From contig NC_045139.1 in the NCBI RefSeq assembly GCF_008831285.2, positions 5,428,704 through 5,492,703 on the forward strand: a stretch of 64,000 bases of DNA. Reading direction: 5' to 3'. The translations under genes were made by a program, and so were the position numbers. The notes below the pieces were generated by a model that saw only the letters and a list, made by a program, of their open reading frames with translations, had not been told where the DNA came from and made no database searches. Below, in pieces: positions 34,728 through 46,640 of this stretch. Within the stretch, counting starts at the first letter, position 1; each line of letters starts with the position of its first letter. The DNA comes from Nymphaea colorata (lineage: Eukaryota; Streptophyta; Magnoliopsida; Nymphaeales; Nymphaeaceae).

Positions 34728-35908
34728 GGTCTTGACTTATGTGGCTTCACTAATTATACTCTTCTGTGGTTTGCAATATGACATCAATAAATATATTAAT
34801 TGATGTGACAACACCCATGATCCATCTAATCATCATGATTTTGTAGTTCACACATAAAGACATGCACAAGTGGTTCCTACATCAATAATGTAAAGGTCAT
34901 TGATAAACTATTTTACATGGACAATGCATTCGTTCTTCATATGGCTTATGGTGTTGCAAGCTAGTTTTGGCATTGTTTTGTGCTCTTGTACACATATGTT
35001 GTTTGCTTGTCCTCAACAGACAAGAATCTTCAATTGAACTTCTTCTTTGAGCAGAAGTTATAAACTTTTTCCTTTCTTGTATAAAAGAATCGTAATTATA
35101 AATACCTTTCTACCTAATGGCTTAGGAATGGCTAACAATCGGCATTATTGAATAATTCACTCGAATTAGGAGCCATTTAAGAGAATCTTGAGATAGGTCA
35201 CAGGAGAATTAAAAGGAAGATGAGTTTAATTAGGCCTTTATGTTGTGAAATCACTGTGCCATACAATTAATGAATCTCAACAAATCTCACATGCCCCATA
35301 GAAAAATCTGGATAGATGTTGAATTATTTTAAGAGCACTTCAATATCATATGTATTGGACTTCAGTTCTAAATCATAATCTTGTATTCTTTTTTAGATGT
35401 ATATATTTGAACACAACAAGAGAAAGGCAGGATTGGAAGTTCAATTGATCTTAAGTCCATTAATTTCCACGCCTGTATACCAAAACCAATTAATGCAATT
35501 TTATCATACATGAACATTAACCAATTATATTGTGCTTTCTAATCATGTCTAATATTGTTGAGTGGTTGAATTAGAATTTGGGATGGCCGGAAATGTGTCG
35601 GCCAAAGAATTCTTCTCCTGGAGGTGTTTACCAGAAAAAAACCTACTGATGAACAGTTTGATGGGGATTTTAGTTTGAGGCAGTGGGTGGCTGAAGCATT
35701 TCCAGTCGCAATTTTAGATGTCATCGACAGCCATCTTCTAAACAAAAGCAACAATACTGCAACTGAAAGATCAGCTGCTACTGCTAGGAAAGAGCTGCTG
35801 GTGATGATCATGGAGATAGGCTTGTCGTGTTCAAGGGAGTCTCCAAACGAGAGAATGGAAATGAAGGAAGTGGTTGCACGTCTAAGAAGGATACGACAGA
35901 AGACTTGA
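32281..35908 (+). pseudogene. LRR receptor-like kinase, copy 3 (disrupted)
   Basis: Start, signal peptide and LRR N-cap match copies 2 and 4, but after residue 167 (DNQ, near 32780) about 0.8 kb of LRR coding sequence is missing against copy 4. The join shifts the frame, and the first frame stops at 32836-32838. The other frame continues through the last LRRs, membrane segment and kinase to a donor at 34128. GYIAPE has become RYIAL at the activation segment and DFGIAK is DFGNAK. The intron runs 34128-35574. In exon 2 (35575-35908) 19 bases are missing after GTGTCGGCCAAA, which removes the DVYSYG motif and shifts frame again. The juxtamembrane is copy-4-like, while the intron and activation segment are copy-1/2-like. 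It cannot make a normal receptor. Confidence 0.92.
34404..34723. repeat. Microsatellites in the copy 3 intron
   Basis: (CT)n(TA)n at 34404-34465 and a long (TA)n at about 34652-34723, the longest pure tract of this pair in the cluster. Confidence 0.9.
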
Positions 35909-37220
35909 AGAATGACAAAAGGATAATTGAACTACATCAACATATACAGTAAGATTTCAAGGGCACAACTAGTCATTAGCTAAAATGGTCAGACGGCAGT
36001 TACCAATAGGCTAAATAGTTGGATGTAGAAATGCAGTGTGATTGCTTTCATTGAGTGCGGTCACTTGCATTGGTCATATAGAGGCTTTTATAATGATTTG
36101 CTTAACATATTTGTGCATTTCGTGAAACATTTGAGTGACTAATCTTGTAGAACAACTTGCACACTCCCAATGAAAGATAAACAAAAGAGGCTTGGAAATT
36201 TGTCCATTATTATCATTGTTCGTGTCATATTCTCAAGTAAGGATACCTCAATTACCATAATTTGAGTTTACATAAATCCTCTCCATTTTCCAAAAATTTG
36301 CTTTAATATATCCTCAGTGCACAATTTCACAAATCTGCCAAAAAAAATGTGCAACAAGCAAAACGAACAAAATTGTATAATTCTAGTAAGTTTTGGGCCG
36401 CAGTCTAAATTTATATAAAAAAAAGCCCTTGAATGAGGAGGATGAGAATTGTCAGCTATGAGTATCATTGCATGTTTGAAGAATGTTAAATGTAATGGCC
36501 CATAACAAGAGACCGTGTTTTATGGACTAGAAATGACCACACAAACCATGCTAATTAAATAGAAACCCCTCTCCCATAACGGGCAAAAAGTGAAACTTGG
36601 AAAAATTTCACTTTATTTCCTAGGAATTGAAGCCACCAATGTTAAGGGAGGCTTGGTGTTATCTTAAAAAAAAATTATATCTTTGATCTTTCAAGTGTGC
36701 GAAAATGCATAAAGCCAAGCCCATAAATCATGCACAACAAGGCGAATCAACAAAAATGTAAAATTCCGGTAAGTTTTGGAGTGAAGTCCAATTTTATCAA
36801 CCAAAAAACCCTTGAATGAGGAGGATGAAAATTATATGATGTGAGCATTGTGTCATTGTAGCCTGTTATTTAAAATTGCCCTTAACGAATGACGATGTAT
36901 TATGGAGTAAAAGTGATCAGAATGATCCTCCTAGTTAAATAGAAGACCGCTCTCCCTTTGAGGGCGAAAATGAATGTAGAAAATTTTCATTCTATTTCCT
37001 AGTAATTGAAGCCACCAATGTTAAAGGAAGCTTAGCGTTATATCAAAGAAAGTATTATTTCTTTGGTATTTTTCAAGTATGAAAAAATGCATGAAGCCAA
37101 TCCCATAAACATGCCGATGGCCATATCTATAAAATTATTTTCTGTAACAGTACCAAGTTCAAGGATGCTATTTCATATTGAAATCGTGGAAGCATTGCAA
37201 TATGTGACCCATATCTCGCT
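35909..37220 (+). repeat. 3' flank of copy 3 with an internal tandem duplication
   Basis: Homologous to the 3' flanks of copies 1 and 2, but the segment beginning near CAACAAGCAAAACGAACAAA (36353) and running about 390 bp occurs again from CAACAAGGCGAATCAAC (36737). Both units contain CCCTTGAATGAGGAGGATG and CATTCTATTTCCTAG-like phrases. Non-coding. Confidence 0.75.
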
Positions 37221-37264
37221 GTTATTGCCTTCAGTGTGAATAGGGGAAAAGTGAATTGCTTGAA

Positions 37265-37960
37265 GCATTTTTAAGATGAATCTAATTAGTGTTTAAAGAG
37301 CATTAACAAATAGGGTGACGAGTGCAAGTTTTCTGGGTTCTTAGGGTTCATGCAAACATTATAATTTTAAGATTCTCATTTTTAAACAAAGTTTACTTGC
37401 ATACTATGTGATGGTAAAGATTTTTTTACTTATATGGGGTGTATACATGTTCTTGGAATGTGTTACTATGCAAGATGAAAAACTTGGACTAGGAGAAGGA
37501 TGAGAGCTTAAGAAAATAATCCAAAACATGCCAAGGTTTTTTTTGTGATTAAACACTTGAGGTTAGTAAACTAGGCCTTTAGGCAATTTGGCTTATAATG
37601 GAACCTTGAATTTGACCTGGTTTGACCAACAACCTGGCTTGGTTCTCACTACTGTAGGAGAGGAAGCATTAACAACGTAGAAAGCCATACCAGCATTCTC
37701 ACTCATTTTGTTGGCCAATTCATTCCCAAATGCCTTTACCAAGTAAAAAACTCGTCAAAAGTTCGTTGACCATCTGGGTGAATGCAGTGGACCTATGATC
37801 CGGTAGAGAGCCGAAGCTCCTACCCAATTTCTTGTCTCCCTAGGGTACAAGATCTGCTTTCAGTGCTTTAAAGGCACTATTATCTTGTTGTGCTCCAATT
37901 TGTGCATTGTTGACCCCTCTTTGTAGCATAGGAGGTTGACATCCCTAACACTCAAAATAA
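37265..37960. repeat. Duplicated block, partner of 18290-19390
   Basis: See the partner. This copy lacks the MITE-like stretch present near 18820-18960. No gene is seen here or in the following 37961-38510. Confidence 0.55.
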
Positions 37961-38510
37961 ACATAGTTGACATTGCCATCCTAGATATACAAAGAAAAAA
38001 AAAAAAAGCAAAGTTAGAATAATTATTCAAACTAAAGCTCACCAAACATCATAGTGCTTAAGGCAATCACTTTTTCCATTTAAGTGTTAAAAAAAGCAGC
38101 ATAAATCCACCAAAAATAAAAGATACAATTTGTGCAACCAAAGCCTCATTCAGTGGGTTGCACACATGAACATGAACATGTAGACACACATTTATATGCA
38201 TTGATAGAACAAGACAAAAGAAGGAATGTAGCGTGAACATTCCCTTGGGCCACAAAGCAGGGTTATTTAATAATCATATGATGTCTGCAGTTATTTCTTT
38301 TATGTAGATGAGCGCACTTCTAGTGGATTTATTGACTACTTGAGATGGACTAAGATTCATCTCCCAATAACTTGTTTTGGTATGCCTCTTTGTCAAGGGA
38401 ACTTCAGAAGTGACTATTGTTCGGAATTTGAAGGGAAAGTTACAGAGAAATTATCATTCTAGAAGTGTCGCTCGCTTGACCTCTTATTGTTTGCATGATA
38501 AAAATCCGGA

Positions 38511-38851
38511 AAAAACCGTGAAAGACTCAACCTGTACCAAGGCTTCCTGTGTTGCGAGGGATTGTCTCTTGCAGAATATCTTCTGATTATTATTTTTCTC
38601 CTCTGATGGACTTGTGTTCTTGATCGTTGCACTTATTGTCTCAAACTTGGAAGAATTAGGATAATAATATCGTTTTGCATTAGAACCTTTTCTATTAGTC
38701 TTTGAGATTTGAAAACTTCGGTGAATAAATTGGTTGGTTGTGCAAATATTTTGCAAAAAAAAAAAAAGTGAAGATTTCTTAAAATCCTTTGAAAAGTCGA
38801 ATAATTTAGGTCTTTTTCCTAGGTTCTTAAGTTTTCCAAATGTAACATTAT

Positions 38852-38910
<59 letters not shown>

Positions 38911-39350
38911 CTATATATATACATGGTTGTACATTACATGTGGCTGAGGTAACCGAGTGGTAGCCATGCCTGCATGCATGAACAGGAATTAAAGGTCTTT
39001 AATTTATGTATATATTCTCTTTTATAAAATTTCTCATTTACTTCCTCAAAATGTAGAAAACTCAACTACTCCTCCGGCACACATTGCTTCACATTTCCAA
39101 ATCCAGCGGCCTCGCTCATGATGACATTTAAAAAATATGAAAAAATGCAAGAAATGAAAAAAACAGGAAAATAAGGGAAAATTGAGAAAAAACACGTTTT
39201 TTGTTTTGGCATTTTTTTCAAACTTATTTTTCATGTTTTTAAAACGGATTTTATAAAAAAAAATTGCATTTGTTGTGACCATATTTACTATCTAATTTTG
39301 GTTGTCATCTATGGCAACCTGTGAGTGGTGGTTCTAGTCAGTAAGACAAA
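38511..39350. repeat. Mixed repeats: partner of 29480-29640, a microsatellite, and a third copy of the 5.8-kb block
   Basis: 38515-38665 pairs with 29480-29640. A (CT)n(TA)n tract lies at 38853-38920. 39060-39330 (CACATTTCCAAATCCAGCGGCC through TTTTGGTTGTCATCT) is a diverged copy of the block at 5790-7235 and 45750-46640. No gene. Confidence 0.6.
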
Positions 39351-39364
39351 CATGTACAACAACT

Positions 39365-40210
39365 CAAAGAGAAAGTTGTGTGCGTTTAGCGCACCATGCT
39401 CAATAAGAGGAAAAAACATTTTGTTAATTTATTAAGAAACTGTCCTTTATAGCCTTTTTACTTTTTTCTATTTTCAATTTTCTCTTAACAAAAATTTTCT
39501 TTTTTAATGTGGACTAAAGGTATTTTAGTCATTAACCAAGCTAGCACATGAAAATTAGTGCACCAATATAACGTATATAACTAGATTTGACAAAATATTG
39601 GGTGGTTTCATGATAGCAGTAACGTATATAACTAGATTGGGCAACCCACGTCATAAATTAAATTAAGCAACAACTGAATGGTGTTGAGTACGCTGTATTT
39701 AGGGACCGGGCCATGAATTTATCAGGCTAGCTTAAAATATACGTTGTTCATTTATTTTTGAAAAGAATAGGACATGGTTGATGAATGGGCTCCAAGGGGA
39801 CGAGACATTCTTTCCAATAAATGTTTCCATTAAGTGGTCAACTCGGGAGGGCTACATGCTGTTTCCTTATGCATTCCTTAATAGTTATAAACGCTTTTTA
39901 TTCTTAGACTAATTTTTATATTCTTCGATTCATTTGTCTGAAAGAAAAATTTAGTTTTTAATTTTTTTTTTTTTGCTGATTTGCCTTTAAATCGTTTAGA
40001 TTATTGGATCGGCCGGTTCACCAAATTGGCAGCATTGTTGACTTGATCCAGAAACTGATTTTCCTAATTAAGCTAGCCTTGGTGCTTCTCATTTTTCCAA
40101 AATTAATGCCCTACGGTTATCAAAAGTGATAAGCGGTCGATCATGCAATGGCAAGAAAACTTATTCTGATTATATACGTGTGTCCTCCTTAGAGGCATGG
40201 GAGTTTGCTA
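39365..40210. repeat. Duplicated segments paired with 15640-15845 and 46780-47130
   Basis: 39365-39580 pairs with 15640-15845. Segments between 39770 and 40200 (TGGTTGATGAATG, AAGAAAACTTATTCTGATTATATA) match 46785-47120. Non-coding. Confidence 0.5.
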
Positions 40211-40221
40211 GCCAATCAGCG

Positions 40222-40427
40222 CAGGGGCGGAGGGAGGGGGGGGCCACCCCGGCCATGGCCCCGGTGAACCCAGGAAAAAATTGAAAAAAAAAAAATTACA
40301 TTGAAAAAATCAATTTTTTTTAGTTTGGTCCGACCGGTCGCTCCTCGTCGCTCCTCTTGGCCCGACCCTGGCCTGGCCCACAAATCGTCTTGGCCCGACC
40401 CTAGAAAAAATCCTGGCTCTGCCCCTA
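40222..40427. mobile_element. hAT-like MITE
   Basis: Inverted ends CAGGGGCGGAGGGAGG (left) and TAGGGGCAGAGCCAGG (right, read inward) with an 8-bp target duplication, AATCAGCG (40214-40221) and AATCAGTG (40428-40435), one mismatch. At 206 bp it has no coding capacity. Ends of this kind are typical of plant hAT-derived MITEs. Confidence 0.7.
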
Positions 40428-40669
40428 AATCAGTGACTCTTTATTGCAGGAACAAAGATATCTTTGCCCTTGTTGTGAAGAACGAGAGGGGTGAGGTTAT
40501 CAGAACAGAGACAAGTTTGGTCCGATCAGATCGTCAGTGGGAGGCTGAACAAAATTGCTATGAACGAAAGGGATGAGGTTGTCATAAAACTTTTGTCTTT
40601 CCTTTTTTATTTGTGTACCCCTATCTATTCATTCCTTTCTAATTTTTAGACAATAAAAGGGTTGGGGGT

Positions 40670-40865
40670 ACAAGCGGAGCTAGACATTTTTAATAAGAGG
40701 GACCGAATTAAAGTTTCTAAATTTCAATTTAAGCCGAACTATCATTTTTCAAAATTTTTATATAACAGAGTGAAAGTTTTTAAAATTTTACATGTAAGTT
40801 TTTTATTTTTATTTTTATTTTAGGTGTGGCCATGGCCCTTGCTGGGGCCGTGGCTCTGCCCCCGG
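40670..40865. mobile_element. Second, degraded hAT-like MITE
   Basis: CAAGCGGAGCTAGACA at 40671 and GTGGCTCTGCCCCCGG near 40850 form imperfect inverted ends of the same style as 40222-40427. No clear target duplication. A similar fragment is at 44815-44990. Confidence 0.4.
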
Positions 40866-40869
40866 TTAG

Positions 40870-42340
40870 AGGGGCCCTTTTCCTACATGTTGCATGCGAA
40901 ATGTGCAAGACGGCCCTGGTGGTTTAATCCCTTTGTTGTAAAACCTATGTTTGAAACAAATAGACAATACTGGCAAATTGGTGAACGGGCCAATCCAAAA
41001 ATCTAAACGATTTTAGATGCAAATGAGAAAAAATTGAAATTTTGGGCAAAATGAATGGAAGGATAGATGTAAAATTAATTAAGAATAAAAATTTTATGTA
41101 GCTTACCTTTTTTTTTTTTTTTTGTAATTTTCAAACTCAATGAAGAAAACAAATCAGATCAATTGGGAAGTTGGTAAATGAGCTTGAACTAGTTGAACTC
41201 AGTACCGATCAAGGTATGAGCCGGCTTGATCTCGGAGCTGACCGAGCTCAAGCTTGAGCTGTACTCCTCGTGCGTAGCCCGAGAACTTGTCCTCATATAT
41301 TCTAATACAAACAACATGCGCCCAGATGTTCCCTACCTTCTTTTTTGGAGCAATCAAAAATCCAAGGCTGTCTCATGGTCTGATCTCTAGTTGTAAGAAC
41401 TGGTTTCTGAATCGAGTCGACAATCTACCCTGCCAATTTAGTGAACCAGCCAATTCAATAATGTAAATGACTTACATGAAATTCACCAAAAAAAAAAAAA
41501 AGAATGGAAATATATAAAAAAAATAATAATTAAGAATACAAATATTTTTATATCTCTTAAGAAATGCATAAGGAAACAGAGGTCGAGTTGACGTACCACC
41601 GAATGGAATCATTTATTGGAAATGATTTCTTGGCCCAATCCAGCCGATTCCGGTAACATAGATCACCTGATCGGTGGTAATGTATATAGCTCAGTTGTAA
41701 GAAACCTGGCAAAAAGAGAACATGATATTGGAAATATGTTGTTACTGTAAGGGCTGCTAAAAAAATACTAGTTCAAGTAACCTTCCGTGCCAAGCAAGGC
41801 GATGATGTGAAAATAAGAAGAACTACAAATTAGAAAAGGTCCTGTTGGCACAGATTATGGAAATAGCAACCATTTGCTATCCTCTTTTCAACCAACAGAC
41901 GTTCTAGCCATGGTAGTCTGATTGCGTGATTAAAATCAGCGGCCATATCTCCCAGCAAACTTGCATCGAAATCGAATGCATGAAGTTGGCCAAGTGAGAC
42001 CATTTGTGGAGGGATATTAACCAGTTTTATTATTCAATAATTTTGGAATAAAACTTATTTTCTTGGTGAGCAAGAGAGACCCACTGCAAAGAGCGGTTAC
42101 CCAAACCCGACCCACCTCAAACCCATGTCTAGGCACTGTAGCTGGCCTGACAGGCCCAGACATGTCAAGCCGGGTACAGACCAACAACCTAACGGGCAAG
42201 GACCGGTAGGCCCGAAAATTTTTTGCATTTAGAAAAAAATAAATACAATTAAAAAAGTTTGAAGAAGGTTTGCTTTGTTCTCTCTTGCATGGCTAAATTT
42301 AGCCTATTCCAGTGAAACTGTCTAAAGGTTTTGAAATTGA
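40870..42340. repeat. Spacer with leader-like sequence at 41390-41900
   Basis: GGTTTCTGAATCGAGTC, GAACCAGCCAATTCAA and a GGAAATATGTTGTTA phrase match 31450-31520 and the right arm of the 30.1-31.3 kb palindrome. No receptor gene follows, so this is an orphan copy. Nothing else is recognisable. Confidence 0.45.
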
Positions 42341-43880
42341 ATGAGGCCCTGTATTCGGATTTGAATTTGGATTTGAATACTAATGAGAAAAATTCATATT
42401 CAAATTTTTCATCCCAAATCAGATTTTAAAATCTCAATCCTGTCTGAATTTGATTTTTATATAAGTCTGTATCTGAAACAAAATTTTGAACCCAATCCAA
42501 ACGATTTTCAAAATGTAAGGGCATTTAATGTAGGACTGTTATTTAAAAATAGATTTGAATTAGAATTGATCAGATATTTATGTATATCTGAATCTGATCC
42601 AATGTCATTTTTTAAATCTGAATATGATCTAATTTCTTAATTAAATATTATTTTCTTGCGCATTTGTTTTTTCTTTTTGGGAACAATTTGGGTGGATATC
42701 TGACTTAAATTGGAAGACCAAAATGCCCTTGACAATTAGTAAAATAAAATAAAATAAAAGTTACCCGTCACATTGTATGAATTAATGTAAACTTACCTGT
42801 TGGCAATTAAAAAAACAAAATCAATTTGGTTTGTGTAAAAAAGTTCTAAACAAAATGGCCTATGTGATTTATGTGCAAATAAAAAAAACGCTTCGCTATC
42901 ATGTGAGTGACGAATTGAGGAATATAAAAATTAATTAAGGATAGAAAACTCGTCCACTGTGATCAGATTGGTGCATTCAATCATCAAATTTCAAGGTCAT
43001 GTACAGTTCGCATCGTCCAGACTTTGCATATGACATCTAACAATAAGAGATGGCATGAATAAATATAACATTTTTAATGACTTCTGTCAAAGTTTCGTTC
43101 TTTTCTTCGACTGTTCAAATTTACATGCTTTGAACAAGGTTGATTGACACTTGCAGGCCAGTAGGGAATAATTTGAGGTGTTTGAATCTTTTGTTATTTA
43201 TTGTCCTTCTAGAGTCCTGGGATTGGAGTTGGGAGTAAGGATGTTATTGTATCAGATTCAAATAAGTTAAATCTTCAACTATATCTGTTTTTTTGGATAT
43301 TCACATATCCATATTCAAATTCTGATTCGAATACAAACAATGAATCTAAAATCCAATATCACGATCTGAATTCAAATTTTGAATGAATTCTTGATGATTT
43401 TCAAAATGTAAGAGCACTTGAATATAAGATTTTTATTTAAAATTAAATCCAATCCGTATCTGAATCTAAATCCGAATCCAGTCGGATATATATGTACATC
43501 CAAATCTGAATCAGGATCCAGTCAGATGTCGTTTCTTAAACCCGAATCCGATCCAATTTCTTAACTGGATGTTAAAATTTTTTCCATATCCGATTTTTTT
43601 TTAACTGGTTTGGTTGGATGTCCAATTAAAATCAAATATATTGACAACCCTAATTTGGGAGGAATTGACTCTATATGACCTTTCCTCTATGATTGACCAT
43701 ATCCACTCAATGACAAATTCTAAAGTTCTCTTTGTTGGACTTTCATAGGTTATTTTTTCATTTTAATTCTCCATGCTTTCTAACTTGATTTTGTTTAGCA
43801 CTCAAAATAATCTTATTTGATCATTTTCTTGGAACTATAATGGCTTGAGCAGGCTTTACTGGGCCAAAGATATCAGAGAT
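42341..43880. repeat. Duplicated blocks paired with 29755-29960 and 25840-26560
   Basis: 42955-43135 pairs with 29755-29960 and is followed at once by 43145-43880, which pairs with 25840-26560. In the 25-30 kb region the two are 3 kb apart and in the opposite order. 42350-42640 is another GAATCTGAAT-word repeat. Non-coding. Confidence 0.6.
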
Positions 43881-45160
43881 GGTGGTAACTTGCCTCTGCA
43901 TATCCTTATGTCTGGTCTTGATCTTGGGTCCGTTTGGCAACAATAACAGTATGTAACTGTTCCATATATCTGTCCCAAATATTATGCAAATTTATGTAAC
44001 ATTATGTTACGACATTCCATGAATCTACCCTAAATATTGTGATTATGAGACGACCCCTAGTCCCTGCTTTGTTCCCTGAGCTTCTAGCATGCATCTTTGC
44101 TCATGGATTCTTTCACTGGATAACTTGTTTAAGATGCTCATGTCAAGACATTTAAATGATATTTTGATTTTTTTTTTTTTTTTTGAGCAAGATGTTGGTG
44201 GTTGTTGGCTTGCATCAGCTACTTATCTTCCACAGGCATATATGATTGTGATATTTTTACAGTCTTATGTGAAATAATTGCTTATTTGTGTGCTTTAACT
44301 CATGGATGTTGGATTTGTCATTCCAGTAATACAGGGATCCAAATACTAGAATCTGTATGTGATGATCAGATCAACTCAGTGGTTAATTATCATCTATAAT
44401 CTGTATGACCAATCACTAGGTTTGATTACTCGTTTGAAGCAGGATATGAGCATCAGAAATATATATGAAGCATACTAATTGCGTGATTGAACTTTTATAC
44501 TCATGTACAGGCCTGAGTGTGACAAACAACATTTAGAAAGCACTTTGATAAAATTGAAATCCATTTAATTGATTAAAACATCAATAAAATACGTTACGAA
44601 ACATTGCCAAAGAAAGCTCATTAAGTTCATGTTTTTTTGTTGCCATGCTTTTCGATTGTTGGTTTTTTGGATTTTGCCTAAATCAATAAGCTACGTTAAT
44701 GCTTTGAGATATGACACCAGTGACTATTAAAATTCCACAATATCTAACAAGATATTGTATATCAAGCCAAAGTTATTAGTAGTAAGTTAGATAGACCCAC
44801 AGTTACTACACACACCAGGGACAGAGGCAGGGGGCGCCGGCAGGGGCTTTGGCCCCCCACCAACAAATTTTAAAAAATTCAAACATTGATATGTAAATTT
44901 CATAAATTTAGTTTCACTTATATAAAAAAATTGAAAAATCCTATTTTGGCCTCTGTTAAAATTTTGAAACTATAGATGGGTTCTGACACACATTCTAACA
45001 TATACAACACTGATATGCTTGTATAAGTAATGTTGATCTTATTTTTCCTGTGAATTAAATATTTGAGTACTGGTTATGCTATAAGTCGCCTAAGAAATTA
45101 TTGTCAAATAATATGTTTTTGGCTCCTCCAGTCTTACGTATAAATTATTCTCTCTTTTTG
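43881..45160. other. Spacer, no recognised gene
   Basis: Contains a GTCCGTTTGGCAAC element-like phrase at 43928 and the MITE-like fragment at 44815-44990. Short open frames have no recognisable domains. Confidence 0.4.
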
Positions 45161-45379
45161 TGCAATTTAACTGCTAACATGTATCTGTGTGTTTTGGCTT
45201 GTTTCCTTTTGTGTGCTGTTGAAGGGTTGAGTCGTTAATCTGCTGATCTTTTGAGTCATTAATCTGCTGATCTTTCTCCATTGCACAGATTGATTTTGCT
45301 TAACAAATGCAGGGGACCTAATCCCCAGCAAGCTGTTCATGCAACATAAATTCTGCTTTTGACTAACAAGGTAACACAA

Positions 45380-45745
45380 TCAAATGATAGAGAGCATTTC
45401 TTTCACTTCTGTTTTGAGAAATTTGGTGGTGATTCTGCCGTGGACTGTTGAATGTTTGTTTCTTGGTCCTGATCAAGCAGCAACAGGATCATTACTTGCC
45501 TCAAATTGATCCCGAAGTTCTTTCATGAATTCAGAAGTTCCAGCATAACCGAGCAACCATTTCTAAACGAGGTACTATGCATAAGCAGCAACTTGGTTGA
45601 ACTGTTAAATTTCCATAGAATAGATGTTTGATCCATGCAAATGCCAACGAAATTCTGTTTTTATCTTAGTTTTTGAATGTTGGAGATCCGTAAACGTTAG
45701 TCATGGCTATAACCAGCTGCTTAATATACATATATCTGATAGCCA
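45380..45745. repeat. Duplicated block, paired with 55255-55545
   Basis: AGAGAGCATTTCTTTCACTT through GTTAAATTTCCATAGAATAG and CAGCTGCTTAATATA occur in the same order in both. This copy contains about 90 extra bases near 45490-45560. Non-coding. Confidence 0.7.
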
Positions 45746-45749
45746 TGCC

Positions 45750-46640
45750 TGTCCAGTACGTGCACGAACACGAGTTGAAGGTTTACTGCTTTGGAAAGTG
45801 TTTGCTTCACATTTCTAAGTCCAGCGGCTTGGCTGATTACATGCGTGAGTCTTTTTCTTGGTCTTGCCGGTATCTTATTTCCCTTTACCACTTTTCAACT
45901 CTATTCAATTTCAAACCAAAGTTGTCAATTGTCAAACTTTTTTACCATAATCACGAATATTTGTTTTCGCTTTTTAAACAGGGAGGTCTTTCTATTGTAT
46001 AATAGGCGAGCACGAAAAATGAAAACATAAAATGCAAAAAACAATGGTAAATTTTTAAAAGAATTGAAAAAATTGAAAAAACATATGTAAAAGACAAGAA
46101 AACCACGTTTTTTTTTGTTTTGATATTCTTTTAAAAAAAATTATCCTTTTACTGTTTTATTCAGCGGGCTTATTTTTTGTGTTTTATCACTGTTTTTTTC
46201 AAAAAAAAAAAAAGATGCATTTTTTATGATTATATTTACTACCTAATTTTGGTTGTCATCTCTCACAATCTATATGTAAGTGGTGGTTCTCGTCAGTCAC
46301 GAAAATGTTTGCAATTACTATGTCGCTTTATTAGTGCAATATGGGGAGCCACGATAGCACAAATGGCATCGTTGAATAGTTGAGCAAGGACTGGATCGGA
46401 TTAGCTAGAAATATTATTCACTTGAATCGGCCGTTTGCTTCAAGTCTTCGCTAAGTCAATTTGATCCAGTCCACCCGCTTAAAAAAAAATTGTTTTAATT
46501 AGATTTTTTATACTTTTTATTTATTTTTCAAAAAGAATATAATTTTTCATATTTTAAGCTGATTCACAAAGAAGTCATTTAAATCACCGGATCGGCCGAC
46601 AACATGGAAGTTGGGCAACTTCATCCACTCGTTTGTCAAG
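45750..46640. repeat. Duplicated block, partner of 5790-7235, with an empty insertion site
   Basis: Colinear with the 5.8-7.2 kb block, but it lacks the 404-bp element: the sequence reads CTTGAATCGGCCG then TTTGCTTCAAGTCTTCG near 46423-46450. Non-coding. Confidence 0.7.

Noticed and set aside
38940-39000. tRNA-Ser/Leu-like phrase ACCGAGTGGTAGCC
   Set aside because: No cloverleaf and no T-loop; likely chance or a degraded SINE.
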